NCBI RefSeq assembly: GCF_000425725.1
Contig: NZ_KE384440.1
Span: forward strand, 194,317 to 258,316
Source: Halomonas halocynthiae DSM 14573
Lineage (GTDB): Bacteria; Pseudomonadota; Gammaproteobacteria; Pseudomonadales; Halomonadaceae
Reading direction: 5' to 3'
Length of the DNA stretch: 64,000 nucleotides
The notes beneath the pieces are model-generated. The model searched no databases and was not told where the DNA came from. It saw only the letters and a program-made list of their open reading frames with translations. Below are positions 36,316-44,852 of the stretch, one piece after another. Position 1 is the first letter of the stretch; every line of letters starts with the position of its first letter. Position numbers and translations under genes: made by a program.

Positions 36316-37571
36316 GCCAGTTCAACGACGCCCAGAATGCGCCGCTGGAAAGCCGTTTAATGACCACCGGCGTAGAACGGCTGGCACTGCTTGGCCGCCA
36401 CAGTGAAACCCTGATGAAAGGCTATGTCAGCGACGATGTACCGTTGGAAGGGCTGAGCAGTAACGCCCTGCGCCGCCTGTTTGCGGCGCGCATTGTGTGG
36501 CGGCCGGACGAGCAGGGCGGCGTCAAGCTGACGCCCAAAATGCGTGAGCTGATTGCGGAAATGGTGGCGGATGAATCGCGTCGTCAGGTGAACGCCGATG
36601 TGGCCGACACCCTGGAGCAGGTGCGAACCCAGGTCGCCAGCTACCGTGAATCCAGCCAATTGGGCGATTACTGGCAACAGGAGCAACAGCTTCTGCGCCT
36701 GCGCCAGACGGTGGATGACCTCAACGGCCGCTTTGCCGATGCCATTGATAGCCTGTGGCAGCGGCTTAACAGCGATTTCGGTTTTGTCAGCCGCTTGAAT
36801 GACAAGGTGCGTGAAAACGAACGCGCCCAGAAACAGGTCGTTCGCCTGCTGGATGGCCTGGCGTTGATCGATTTCGACGAGTTGATTGATCTGGTCGGCA
36901 ACGACGGCACCTTGCGCAAACTCCTTATCAGCCAGCTTCAGCAGCAACTCAGCCAGCACTTCACCAGCCTGCGCGAAGTGCAAAGCCGCCTGACCGAACT
37001 GATGGCGCGTTTTCGGCGCATGCAGGCACGTAGCCGTCTGGTCTCGGGTATGGCCGCGTTTCTGCGCGAACACCCAGGCTTCACACCGGGCAACTACGCC
37101 CGCCGCAGCGAGGTGCCAGAGCTTTGCAATCATGCCGCCCCGCTGAGGCCCGCTGGTGCGGCAGCGCTGGATCATCATCAGGATGTCAGCCTGCTGGGCG
37201 CGTTGCTCAAAGACCTGCCCAGCGTGACGCGTCCCGTCGAGGCGACCGCAGCGGCCAGCCCAGCGTTAATCGCGGAAAGTGCCATGGTCGCCGCGCGGCA
37301 ACAGGCGCTGAAAGAGGATGTGGAAGCCTTCTACCTGCATGTGGTGGATAGCAGTGCCAATGAACCCCTCAGCGCCCTGGCGTATCTACAGGCAAGCGAG
37401 CTGACATGGCCCGAGGAAATCTGGCTGTTTCAGGTTATCGCCGAATATCAGGGGCTGCCGCGTCAGGAACAGGGCGCTTTTCAATGGCTCCCTGAAGAAA
37501 GCCCTGCAGGGGTGTATAACGACGTGCGCCTGATTCATGATGTGGCCCTGCGTTTTGAAGGTGTGGCATGA
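36312..37571 (+). CDS. Kleisin-like subunit (JetA/MksF-like)
   Basis: A 419-aa helical protein starting with GTG (AGGAGG 7 bases upstream). Residues 80-240 are heptad-rich helices (TLEQVRTQVASYRESSQLGDYWQQ in part: DYWQQEQQLLRLR), like the central region of MukF/MksF kleisins. An N-terminal segment (RRLFAARIVWRP) may form a winged helix and the C-terminal WLPEESPAGVYNDVRLIHDVALRFEGV could be the other. Kleisins of this group bridge the SMC heads. The call rests on size, helix content and gene order. It overlaps both neighbours by four bases. Confidence 0.68.
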   Translation: MSQFNDAQNAPLESRLMTTGVERLALLGRHSETLMKGYVSDDVPLEGLSSNALRRLFAARIVWRPDEQGGVKLTPKMRELIAEMVADESRRQVNADVADTLEQVRTQVASYRESSQLGDYWQQEQQLLRLRQTVDDLNGRFADAIDSLWQRLNSDFGFVSRLNDKVRENERAQKQVVRLLDGLALIDFDELIDLVGNDGTLRKLLISQLQQQLSQHFTSLREVQSRLTELMARFRRMQARSRLVSGMAAFLREHPGFTPGNYARRSEVPELCNHAAPLRPAGAAALDHHQDVSLLGALLKDLPSVTRPVEATAAASPALIAESAMVAARQQALKEDVEAFYLHVVDSSANEPLSALAYLQASELTWPEEIWLFQVIAEYQGLPRQEQGAFQWLPEESPAGVYNDVRLIHDVALRFEGVA

Positions 37572-38449
37572 AAGGAAACCCTATGAAACTGTCCGGCCGG
37601 GCGCGTAAAAGCCTTAACGAAGTGGACCACCTGCTGCGCCGCCATGCCGAGGTAGTAAGGCCGCGCCGCCAGTGGGTGGACGACGTGGTGGCCTGGTGCC
37701 ATGAGCATTACATCGACCCCGGCCTGCGCCTGAACGGCAAAGAACTGCACTTCGACCGCGAGCTGATCAAACAGATCAATAAGACCCTGCTCAGCCAAGG
37801 GCAGGCACCAGTCGGGCGCTCATTGAGCGGGTTATCCAGCCTGGAGCAGGCCAAGGAAGGGGTGGAAGAAGACAAAAGCCTGGGGGAGAGCCCGCGCAGC
37901 CACCGCGTGCTGGTGAACGTGCCGTCACAACATCCCGGCTGGCTTTCCCACGCCCCCCGCGCGATTGCCGATGTGGATTGGCGCGGCATTCAGCTGGAGA
38001 CGTGTGATGCGCTGATTCAGGTGGAAAACCTCGACTGCTTTTACCACTTCGACCCCACCTCGCTTGCGCTTCAACACAGCCAGCAACCGCTAGTGGTTTA
38101 CCGGGGCGATAGCCAGTACGGCGGCGCCTTCCGCCCCCTGGCCGAAGCCTGGCGCAACACCCGAAAAGCGCATTACTACGCCGGGGATTTTGATGTAAAG
38201 GGCGTCAGCCTCGCGCTTTCCAGCGGTGCTACAGCGCTTTTGGTGCCGCCGCTGGAATGGCTACAGCACCACGCCACCGGCTTCCACGACCCGGCAGAGC
38301 AACTGCCATTTCGCCCCGCACTGGAACGCCACCGCAACGCGCTCCCCGCCGCCCACCCGCTGCAACCCTACCTCGCGATTCTACTCGGCTCGCACAAAGG
38401 CCTCCGCCAGCAATGGTTCGAAACTTTGGTCAGCGTGGTGGTCCGTTAA
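37568..38449 (+). CDS. Toprim nuclease subunit (JetD/MksG-like, short)
   Basis: A 293-aa protein with the Toprim signature of topoisomerase VI-A/Spo11-like and JetD proteins: Glu153 in IQVENLDCFYHF and the DxD pair Asp207/Asp209 in YYAGDFDVKGVSLAL, with VVYRGDSQYGGA between. In Wadjet, this subunit cuts circular plasmid DNA after loop extrusion. Known JetD/MksG proteins are longer (I recall near 400 aa), so the N-terminal DNA-binding arm is probably reduced here. The ATG at 37568 overlaps the kleisin stop; an alternative ATG at 37583 has its own AAAGGA. Last gene of the operon. Confidence 0.78.
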   Translation: MKGNPMKLSGRARKSLNEVDHLLRRHAEVVRPRRQWVDDVVAWCHEHYIDPGLRLNGKELHFDRELIKQINKTLLSQGQAPVGRSLSGLSSLEQAKEGVEEDKSLGESPRSHRVLVNVPSQHPGWLSHAPRAIADVDWRGIQLETCDALIQVENLDCFYHFDPTSLALQHSQQPLVVYRGDSQYGGAFRPLAEAWRNTRKAHYYAGDFDVKGVSLALSSGATALLVPPLEWLQHHATGFHDPAEQLPFRPALERHRNALPAAHPLQPYLAILLGSHKGLRQQWFETLVSVVVR

Positions 38450-38531
38450 AACAGCACACGGAATGAGATGGCTCTATGGCAGGGTCGGTAGCATCAATGG
38501 AACTGCCCACGTCCGCCAAACCAAGGCTCGC

Positions 38532-38558
38532 AGTAATGAAATGTTGATTTTCATTACT
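38532..38558. terminator. Hairpin between the Wadjet-like operon and the yqjK-like gene
   Basis: AGTAATGAAA pairs with TTTCATTACT around a 7-base loop, between the convergent stops at 38449 (+) and 38568 (-). A run of T is weak on the plus side; termination is plausible but not certain. Confidence 0.45.
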
Positions 38559-38567
38559 GACTCGATG

Positions 38568-38876
38568 TCAGCGCAGCAGTCGGCGGGCGCGGTTTAGTGT
38601 CAGGGCGCCCAGTGCTAATTTTTTGCTCAACCTGATGACGCTGCCGGGGCGGCGTAGCACAGGAAGTAGTGCGATGCCTGCCGTGGCGATAAGCGGTATG
38701 CGCCATTGCCACGCACGCTGTAACCCTTGGTCAATAGGTGCGGCGCTTTGCCTTAATCGGGCGCTGTGATACATCAAGGCTAAGCGCTGTTGATCAATAT
38801 GGGCTTCAAGCTCAGCCTTAAGCTCAGCTTTGCTTTGCTGGCGCTTGGTGGTGGCCTGGTTAGCGCTGTGACTCAT
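38568..38876 (-). CDS. Small membrane protein, YqjK-like
   Basis: A 102-aa protein with an N-terminal charged helix (KAELKAELEAHIDQQRLALMYH) and a single hydrophobic helix (WRIPLIATAGIALLPVLRRP), then a basic tail. In size, gene position and layout it resembles YqjK of E. coli, which follows yqjD and yqjE. It overlaps the yqjE-like gene by 17 bases and is the last gene of a three-gene minus-strand operon. Function unknown. Confidence 0.65.
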   Translation of the reverse strand: MSHSANQATTKRQQSKAELKAELEAHIDQQRLALMYHSARLRQSAAPIDQGLQRAWQWRIPLIATAGIALLPVLRRPGSVIRLSKKLALGALTLNRARRLLR

Positions 38877-39258
38877 CAGGCGCCTCCAGTAGTGCGCGGT
38901 CCATGGCTAGGTGCTTGAGCGTGCTGGCCAGTAGGGTGCGCTTGCGGGCCATGCGTATAACCCAGGCTAGCGAGAGCAAGCCACAGGTCATCAATACTGC
39001 CGCTGATACGCCGATAGCGGTCAGGCGGTGTGTATCCCAGAAGATGACGATAATCAGCGTGGTCAGCGCGCCGATGCCGAGAAGCAGAAGAACCAGGCCC
39101 AAGCCAATCAGGATAGCCATGGTGACCAAGCGCGCCCGTTCTTCTTCCAGCTCCACAATAGCGAGACGCAAGCGCGTCTCGCCAGTGGCGACCAGGTTGC
39201 CAAACAACTGCTTGCCAGCATCCAACACGCGTTGAGCCGGCCCCTGATTGGATGACAT
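38860..39258 (-). CDS. Phage holin superfamily III-type protein, YqjE-like
   Basis: A 132-aa membrane protein with two hydrophobic helices (RLVTMAILIGLGLVLLLLGIGALTTLIIVIFW in part and TAIGVSAAVLMTCGLLSLAWVI) between charged ends. It belongs to the YqjE group annotated as phage-holin-like, but in this chromosomal setting it is not a lysis gene. Cotranscribed with the yqjD- and yqjK-like genes; start overlaps the yqjD-like stop. A membrane-stress or stationary-phase role is inferred from E. coli yqjDE. Confidence 0.75.
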   Translation of the reverse strand: MSSNQGPAQRVLDAGKQLFGNLVATGETRLRLAIVELEEERARLVTMAILIGLGLVLLLLGIGALTTLIIVIFWDTHRLTAIGVSAAVLMTCGLLSLAWVIRMARKRTLLASTLKHLAMDRALLEAPDESQR

Positions 39259-39587
39259 TAGCGGCGGCCGATCAGCATGCCTATGACAACGCCGACCCCG
39301 GCACCGATGCCGATGCTGGTCCAGGGGTTGTCGCGCACATAGCGATCACAGGCGTCAGCTTGGTCGGTTACCGTGTCGCGGGCGCTGTGGTACATCTCCT
39401 CGCCACGGGCTTCCAGGCGGGAGCGCGCTGCAGACAGGCGTTTTTCGGCACTTGCCCGCATTTCCTTGATGTTGCTGCGCGAATCGTCAGCAGTCGCTTG
39501 CAACATTTCTTCGACCGTATCGGTGAGGTGCTGAATATCCTCTTGAAGCTGACGAGTACTGGGGCGCTTGGATGAACGATCTGCCAT
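39258..39587 (-). CDS. DUF883 family protein, YqjD/ElaB-like
   Basis: A 109-aa tail-anchored protein: a long amphipathic helix (residues 10-80) followed by WTSIGIGAGVGVVIGMLIGRR, a glycine-rich C-terminal membrane anchor with the terminal Arg pair typical of ElaB/YqjD. In E. coli, YqjD attaches ribosomes to the inner membrane in stationary phase. A perfect 20-bp palindrome lies 44 bases upstream. It is the first gene of the yqjDEK-like operon. Confidence 0.82.
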   Translation of the reverse strand: MADRSSKRPSTRQLQEDIQHLTDTVEEMLQATADDSRSNIKEMRASAEKRLSAARSRLEARGEEMYHSARDTVTDQADACDRYVRDNPWTSIGIGAGVGVVIGMLIGRR

Positions 39588-39630
39588 GGGTCATTCCTCT
39601 TGGTAACTAATGTGTAACAGGGCTGACGTA

Positions 39631-39650
39631 TGCCAGTAAATTTACTGGCA
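39631..39650. promoter_or_regulatory. Perfect 20-bp palindrome upstream of the yqjD-like gene
   Basis: TGCCAGTAAATTTACTGGCA is perfectly self-complementary. It lies 44 bases before the yqjD-like start and 23 bases after the pldA stop (both minus-strand). It could be an operator for the yqjDEK-like operon. As a terminator for pldA it would need a folded tetraloop and lacks a T run on the minus strand. Confidence 0.55.
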
Positions 39651-39672
39651 ACAGGGATAACGACACCTGCTA

Positions 39673-40776
39673 TCAGTTGAAGGTTCCCGTAGTGTATAGC
39701 GGGTTGAGGCTGAATCCGATACCTAGGCGCTGTACTTCACGGTCATAGTCAATCAGGTTGTCGCCGTAACCATAGTAATACTGGATGTGGCCGCGCACTT
39801 TGCCAAACAATGGCCACGAGTAATCAATCTGGGTGCCCATGTTGCCTTTATCAAGGTTGCCGCGCCATTTAACGGTGGCTTCTTGACCGCCTCCGAACTG
39901 TCTGCCAATGGTGATGTCGCCGTAGCCCTTGTAGTCAAGGATGTCGGGGTTGTCGTCGTTGCTTTTACTTTCAGGAACGCGCCAGTGAGGGGCGAAGGTG
40001 ATTGCCCAGTCGTCCTTGATAAATGTGGAGGCCGCGGTGATCCGGTTCCAACTGCGTGATAATGGGCTTGAGCGACCGTTGGACTGGTGGTTAAAGCCGA
40101 TACGGTTGTTGATATTGGTCCAGCCGAGCAGAGGGGTGTTGTTATGGAAGTCGAGAAATAGTTCTGGCTCGTAGTTGGTTTCGCGAAATGGTGACGACGC
40201 ATCTGTGTTATAGGCTTGCCACCAGCTGCGTTGAGTGTAGCCGAAGTATAAGTCACCATTGTTAAATATCAGGTTTTCAGCTAAGGCGAATTTTGCACTG
40301 AACTGGAAAACCATTTCAAAGCGATCTGGACCGTGCTCATCATCAATGTATCTAAACGACTCTGTATTCGGCGTGGTCGTATAAGTGAGGGGCAGTAAAT
40401 AGTTACGCCGGTGCGTGGTGATCGCTAGTGGATTATATTGAGATTCTGCCTCAAGCATGCGGCGTTTGACGACCGCCTCGCTAAGACTGGCTTCTTTCTG
40501 TCTGTGATTTTGACTGTCTTTTGGTTTGGGCTCCTCAAGCTCCAGCTCATTGCTGATGGAGCGTTCTTCTGTATAAGAGTGCTGATGCGCAGAGCTTGGC
40601 CCCGGTTCGAGTTGCTGGCGAAGTGATTGCAGCTCAGCCTCAAGGCTTTCGATTCTTTGCTGTATCGCTTGCTGTTCTTCGCTATTGACAGGGCGACTCT
40701 GGGCCTGCGTGCTTAGAGAAAAGCCGCTGGTGACAAGGAAAATAATGAGCACGTTGAAAAAACGTGGCGATTTCAT
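39673..40776 (-). CDS. pldA: Outer-membrane phospholipase A1
   Basis: OMPLA, an outer-membrane beta-barrel phospholipase that removes phospholipids mislocated to the outer leaflet. The catalytic region GFNHQSNGRSSPLSRSWNR carries the His and Ser (H-x-S) of OMPLA. Start at ATG 40776 gives a signal peptide (FNVLIIFLVTSGFSLSTQAQ); the open frame reaches 40911 but that extension is not signal-like. Between the signal and the barrel there is an extra region of about 100 residues with a short coiled coil (QQAIQQRIESLEAELQSLRQQ in part), absent from the E. coli protein. Its last residues are YTTGTFN. Confidence 0.88.
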   Translation of the reverse strand: MKSPRFFNVLIIFLVTSGFSLSTQAQSRPVNSEEQQAIQQRIESLEAELQSLRQQLEPGPSSAHQHSYTEERSISNELELEEPKPKDSQNHRQKEASLSEAVVKRRMLEAESQYNPLAITTHRRNYLLPLTYTTTPNTESFRYIDDEHGPDRFEMVFQFSAKFALAENLIFNNGDLYFGYTQRSWWQAYNTDASSPFRETNYEPELFLDFHNNTPLLGWTNINNRIGFNHQSNGRSSPLSRSWNRITAASTFIKDDWAITFAPHWRVPESKSNDDNPDILDYKGYGDITIGRQFGGGQEATVKWRGNLDKGNMGTQIDYSWPLFGKVRGHIQYYYGYGDNLIDYDREVQRLGIGFSLNPLYTTGTFN

Positions 40777-40933
40777 GAGAGCGCTGCCCTGGTTGGGTGA
40801 GATTGCCGTTCTACCATGCTGTCGCGACAAGTCAACTTTTGCGATGTGTGATGATGGCAACATGTTGCTTGTCCTGTAATGATAGAAAGCTAAGTGTCGC
40901 TGTATTGTCATGTGCTTGCAAAGCCGAGGTACG

Positions 40934-43900
40934 ATGTTTTACGTCAAAGGTTTCTCACTATCACCTCTACATCCATGGTGGAAAGGCGGCGTTTTTATCG
41001 CTTGCCTATGGATGTCGCTTATTTTTTCAGGCCTGGCAGGCGCGTCTGGCTTGCCTGAGCGTGGCCTGCTGCAGGCACGCTTAGATGAGCTGATGGCTGC
41101 TCAGGGTGATGCGCTGGGCGGTGTCGAAAAGCGTAAAATTGAGGCGCTTGAGGCCTCGATTGAAGATCTTGAGAAGATAGCCCTGGTTGAGCGTCAGCGA
41201 GCCGATCTTGAGGCAATGCTGGAAGACATTCCCGTTGAGCTTGAACAGTTGAGTCGCCGCCTTCAGGCGGAGGAAGAAAGTCCGAGCACCGACGCGTTGT
41301 TGGCTGCTCTTGGTGATATGTCGCTTGAGCAGCTGGAGCAGTATCAAACTGAGCAGACCGAACCCTTGCATGACGCGCGTGAGCAACTGGCGAAAACAGA
41401 AACTCAGTTGTTAGGTACACGAACCTTGCCGGAGCGGGCTCAGCAAGCCATTACTGAGGCTACGCGAATGTTGGAAACGGCGCGTTCTTCGGTGAATAGG
41501 CAAATTTCTTCAAGACTGGAAGAATCGGCTCCGCAGCGTATTCGGCTTAGCGTGCGTCAAGAGCTGGCAGAGGCGCAGCTGGCGCTTAATCATCGTATGC
41601 TGGCAACAAATTCACGGTTACGCGAGCTGTTAAAGCAACGCCAAGAGCTATTAGAGCGCTGGGTAGAAAAGCAAGAAGCGAAGTTGCTGGTTATTCAGAG
41701 CCAGCTTGAGCAACGGCGCCGTGAGAACTCCGAAGCGTTAATTGCCGGTGTCGGTAGAGAGGTGCTTGATGAGGTAATGTCGGTGCCTGTGATTGCTCAT
41801 GTTTTTCAGCGCAACCGTGAGCTCACGCTTGAGCTTTTGGAAGTGAGTGCTCAGACACGTGACATGCAGCGCTTGGCTCAGGAAGCTCAACACCAGCTTG
41901 ATAAAATGCGCCAAGTGCAGCGCGGTTTGGCCGATTACGTTGAGGCTGCACGCGGTAGCATCTTGTTGTCACAAATCTTACGAGAACAGCGTAAAGCGTT
42001 ACCCAAGGTGGCGGCACAGGGGGGCTTGAAAGATGACATTGCCGATCTGCGGTTGAAGCAGCTTGAGCTGGATCATCAGCGTGAAGCACTGTCGACATCT
42101 GTGGGCAAGGCTGTTGAGCAGCTGACAATGACAGCACAAGACCCCGTTCAACGTGAGCAGCAACTGGAAGCGTTTGATGAACTGATAGCTAAGCAGCGCA
42201 AGCTGATCGATGAGTTAGAGCCGGTGTATGGCGAGCAGCTATCAGCGGCTATTGAGCTGAAGTTGGTTGAACAGCAACAGCAGGCGCTTAGTGTCAGCCT
42301 GCAAAGAACGATCGACAAACAACTGTTTTGGGTGGCGAATGCGCGCCCTCTGGACCTTGCTTGGTTGCGAAGGTTGCCCGAGCATTTTGCCGCAGAGTGG
42401 CGCGCGGGTGAGTGGCGTCGTGGCTTGCCAGTGCACTGGAAAAGGCCTGGGCCTGGCGCGTGGTTAGGGGTGCCGGTAGCGCTTGTCGCTGTGGTGTTGC
42501 TTGGTTTTAGGCGGCGGATTTTGCGTTATTTGCAAACGCTCCATGATCAGGTTGGACGGTTGCGCTTTGATAGCCAGGCGCATACGCCTAAGGCTGTTGC
42601 GCTGACTTATTTGTTGGCGTTGCCCAAGCCGTTGCTGCTGTTATCCGTCAGTGTTGCCCTGCAAGCTGGCGCGGGTGTGGATGGTCAGGCTGTTGGAACG
42701 ATGTTGCTGCATGTGTCATTGGCGTGGAGCTTAGTCGCTTGGATGCGGGCGCTATTGGTTCCAGGTGGCGTCGCTATTCAGCATTTCCATTGGTCGTCAG
42801 GGTACGCGTCACAATTACGGTATTGGTTGCTGTGGCTGGGCGTTGCTCTCATGACGGTGCTAGTGATTGGGCTATTGGCGCAAGGCGCTGGAATTAACCT
42901 GTCTCAGCGGCCCTTGGTTATGCTGCTACTGTTGAGTGGGTTAGGTGGCATGAGTTGGTCATTGGCTAAGTTGGTATTGGCTCATGTTCCCTATTTTGGC
43001 ATCAAGTTATTTCGCTTAATGCTGGGCTTGCTGATTGCTCTCGTTCCGCTGGTGCTGGGAGGGCTGGTGGTATATGGCTACACCTACATGGCATTAAGTG
43101 TACTGGATCACTTTGTTCTGACGTTGTATCTGTGTGGCTTCTGGGTGCTGGTTGAGTCGATGGTTGTTCGAGGGCTGGCAGTGGCTGCGCGGCGGCTGGC
43201 TTATCGTCGTGCATTAGCGCAGTCTGCCCAAGCCACAAATATGGCTCAGGAACGTGCCGATAACGCGGACATTCCCGAAGAGCCTCCGCTGGATATGCAA
43301 CAGGTCAGCCAGCAGTCACTACGACTGTTCAAGCTCATTTTGATGATGGCCTTTGTGGTGATGTTGTACTTGGTGTGGCGTGAGTTGCTGACGGTGCTCA
43401 GCTACCTTGATCAGATCGCTGTGTTCGGCGGTGAGATGTTTGATGCGGCTGGGTCAGGGGGCGTCTCGGTGGCGGATGTGCTGGTCGCGCTGTTGATCTT
43501 TGCGTTAGCCGTGGTGATGGCGCGCAACCTGCCCGGTTTGCTAGAGGTGATGGTGCTGTCGCGCCTTGAGCTGAAGCCGGGCAGTGCTTTTGCGATCAGT
43601 TCGTTGCTGGCCTATACCATCATGTCGATTGGGATTGTGGCGTCGTTGGGTACGCTTGGCGTGTCTTGGCAGAAACTTCAGTGGCTGGTGGCAGCTCTCG
43701 GTGTGGGTCTGGGCTTTGGTCTGCAGGAAATTTTTGCCAACTTCATTTCTGGTTTGATCATCCTGTTTGAGCGGCCAGTGAGAATCGGCGATACCATTAC
43801 CATTGGAACCTTGAGTGGGACCGTTAGTCGCATTCGAATTCGGGCGATTACCGTGGTCGATTTTGACTTGAAAGAAGTCATCATTCCCAATAAAACGTTC

Positions 43901-44263
43901 GTGACAGACCAGTTGATTAATTGGTCGCTGTCAGACAGCGTAACGCGCGTAATACTTCACTATGGCGTGGCTCATGGCTCTGATCAGCCGCTGGTTCATC
44001 AGCTGCTGCATCAGGCGGCCCGTGAGAACCCTCGAGTGTTGAAGGAGCCAGAGCCGCAAGTATATTTTATGGCATATACCAGCAGCAGTATGGACTTCGA
44101 GGTGCGGATATTTGTTAGCAGCCTTAAGGATAGGCTGATGTCGACAGATGAAACCAACGTGCGGGTCGCTGAGTTGTTTGCCGAGCATGGCGTTAAGGTC
44201 GCTCATAATCGTTTGGATGTGCGCCTGGACCGCGAGCAATGGGGGCCTGAGCCGAACCGTTGA
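40934..44263 (+). CDS. Mechanosensitive channel protein, MscK/KefA-type
   Basis: A 1109-aa member of the large MscS family. A signal peptide (about residues 1-40) is followed by a long periplasmic coiled-coil domain (about 50-520), then about ten predicted membrane helices, and a C-terminal MscS core (pore helix ALGVGLGFGLQEIFANFISGLIILFERP in part: GVGLGFGLQEIFANF, then VRIGDTITIGTLSGTVSRIRIRAT-like). It protects against hypo-osmotic lysis. ATG at 40934, with CGAGG five bases upstream, is preferred over 40910. A halophile would be expected to need such channels. MscM/YjeP is an equally possible subgroup. Confidence 0.87.
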   Translation: MFYVKGFSLSPLHPWWKGGVFIACLWMSLIFSGLAGASGLPERGLLQARLDELMAAQGDALGGVEKRKIEALEASIEDLEKIALVERQRADLEAMLEDIPVELEQLSRRLQAEEESPSTDALLAALGDMSLEQLEQYQTEQTEPLHDAREQLAKTETQLLGTRTLPERAQQAITEATRMLETARSSVNRQISSRLEESAPQRIRLSVRQELAEAQLALNHRMLATNSRLRELLKQRQELLERWVEKQEAKLLVIQSQLEQRRRENSEALIAGVGREVLDEVMSVPVIAHVFQRNRELTLELLEVSAQTRDMQRLAQEAQHQLDKMRQVQRGLADYVEAARGSILLSQILREQRKALPKVAAQGGLKDDIADLRLKQLELDHQREALSTSVGKAVEQLTMTAQDPVQREQQLEAFDELIAKQRKLIDELEPVYGEQLSAAIELKLVEQQQQALSVSLQRTIDKQLFWVANARPLDLAWLRRLPEHFAAEWRAGEWRRGLPVHWKRPGPGAWLGVPVALVAVVLLGFRRRILRYLQTLHDQVGRLRFDSQAHTPKAVALTYLLALPKPLLLLSVSVALQAGAGVDGQAVGTMLLHVSLAWSLVAWMRALLVPGGVAIQHFHWSSGYASQLRYWLLWLGVALMTVLVIGLLAQGAGINLSQRPLVMLLLLSGLGGMSWSLAKLVLAHVPYFGIKLFRLMLGLLIALVPLVLGGLVVYGYTYMALSVLDHFVLTLYLCGFWVLVESMVVRGLAVAARRLAYRRALAQSAQATNMAQERADNADIPEEPPLDMQQVSQQSLRLFKLILMMAFVVMLYLVWRELLTVLSYLDQIAVFGGEMFDAAGSGGVSVADVLVALLIFALAVVMARNLPGLLEVMVLSRLELKPGSAFAISSLLAYTIMSIGIVASLGTLGVSWQKLQWLVAALGVGLGFGLQEIFANFISGLIILFERPVRIGDTITIGTLSGTVSRIRIRAITVVDFDLKEVIIPNKTFVTDQLINWSLSDSVTRVILHYGVAHGSDQPLVHQLLHQAARENPRVLKEPEPQVYFMAYTSSSMDFEVRIFVSSLKDRLMSTDETNVRVAELFAEHGVKVAHNRLDVRLDREQWGPEPNR

Positions 44264-44318
44264 GCTGGGTTTTGGGTCTGATACAGCATTATGCCATATG
44301 GCTTTAGGTGTCAGGTCC

Positions 44319-44347
44319 TTGTTCTTGCCTCATGGGCTTGTTATAGT
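44319..44347 (+). promoter_or_regulatory. Possible sigma-70 promoter for the 4.5S RNA gene
   Basis: TTGTTC (44319-44324) and TATAGT (44342-44347) are separated by exactly 17 bases. Transcription would start near 44354, leaving about 65 bases of leader before the mature RNA. Confidence 0.4.
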
Positions 44348-44422
44348 GCGTCCCGCTTCGCAGGTTATTGATCTGCTTGGCGATGGACATTTAATGATGG
44401 GTATCAGTAAATGTCGTGCTGT

Positions 44423-44535
44423 GGTGGCCCCGTCGGTCCTCCCGCAACGCTATATCGCAAACCCCGCCAGGCCCGGAAGGGAGCAACGGTAGTGATGGAC
44501 GCGTGTGCCGGGATGTGGCTGTCGGGGCCGCCTCC
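44423..44535 (+). ncRNA. ffs: 4.5S RNA (bacterial signal recognition particle RNA)
   Basis: Closely follows E. coli 4.5S RNA: CTCCCGCAACGCTA, the apical GGTCAG/GGCCCGGAAGG-type tetraloop region (here CCAGGCCCGGAAGGGAGCA), then GACGCGTGTGCCGGGATGTGGCTG. The ends pair (GGTGGCCCCG with CGGGGCCGCC), which places the mature ends near 44423 and 44532. It forms the SRP with Ffh for cotranslational targeting. Confidence 0.95.
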
Positions 44536-44852
44536 ATTTTGTGGGTCCCGCTTCTGAGTATTACCGGCTTTGGCTACCAGTTGCTTTATGCCGCCTCTGC
44601 TTTTCTTTCTCTTCTTTTTCTTTCTCTGCTCTCTTTTTGTTTTTCTTCTGGGTGATTGTCGACACTCTGTGATTGCTGTTGTCGTTGTTAGCTTTTCGTT
44701 TTGTTACTTGAGGCTGACTTAGGAGTGAGGCAGCGGAGCGGATGCGAGGCACTTAGCGGCGGGTTCATGATAATATTTCGCGCAAATTTAAGGCTGCTCC
44801 AGCTCTAGGGCCGGTCGGCAAACAGTAATCACGACATGACGACGGGTGAGAC
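44536..44852. other. Gene-free stretch after the 4.5S RNA
   Basis: About 315 bases with no gene. The part from about 44590 to 44650 is a pyrimidine-only-like, T/C-rich run, and the rest holds the promoter region of the following transporter. No clear hairpin-plus-T terminator for ffs was found. Confidence 0.6.

Noticed and set aside
36357..37178. 273-codon minus-strand frame inside the kleisin-like gene
   Set aside because: Shadow frame caused by high third-position GC; no start context and inside a coupled operon.
44590..44650. T/C-rich run as a small gene or RNA
   Set aside because: Low complexity only, without hairpin or start signals.
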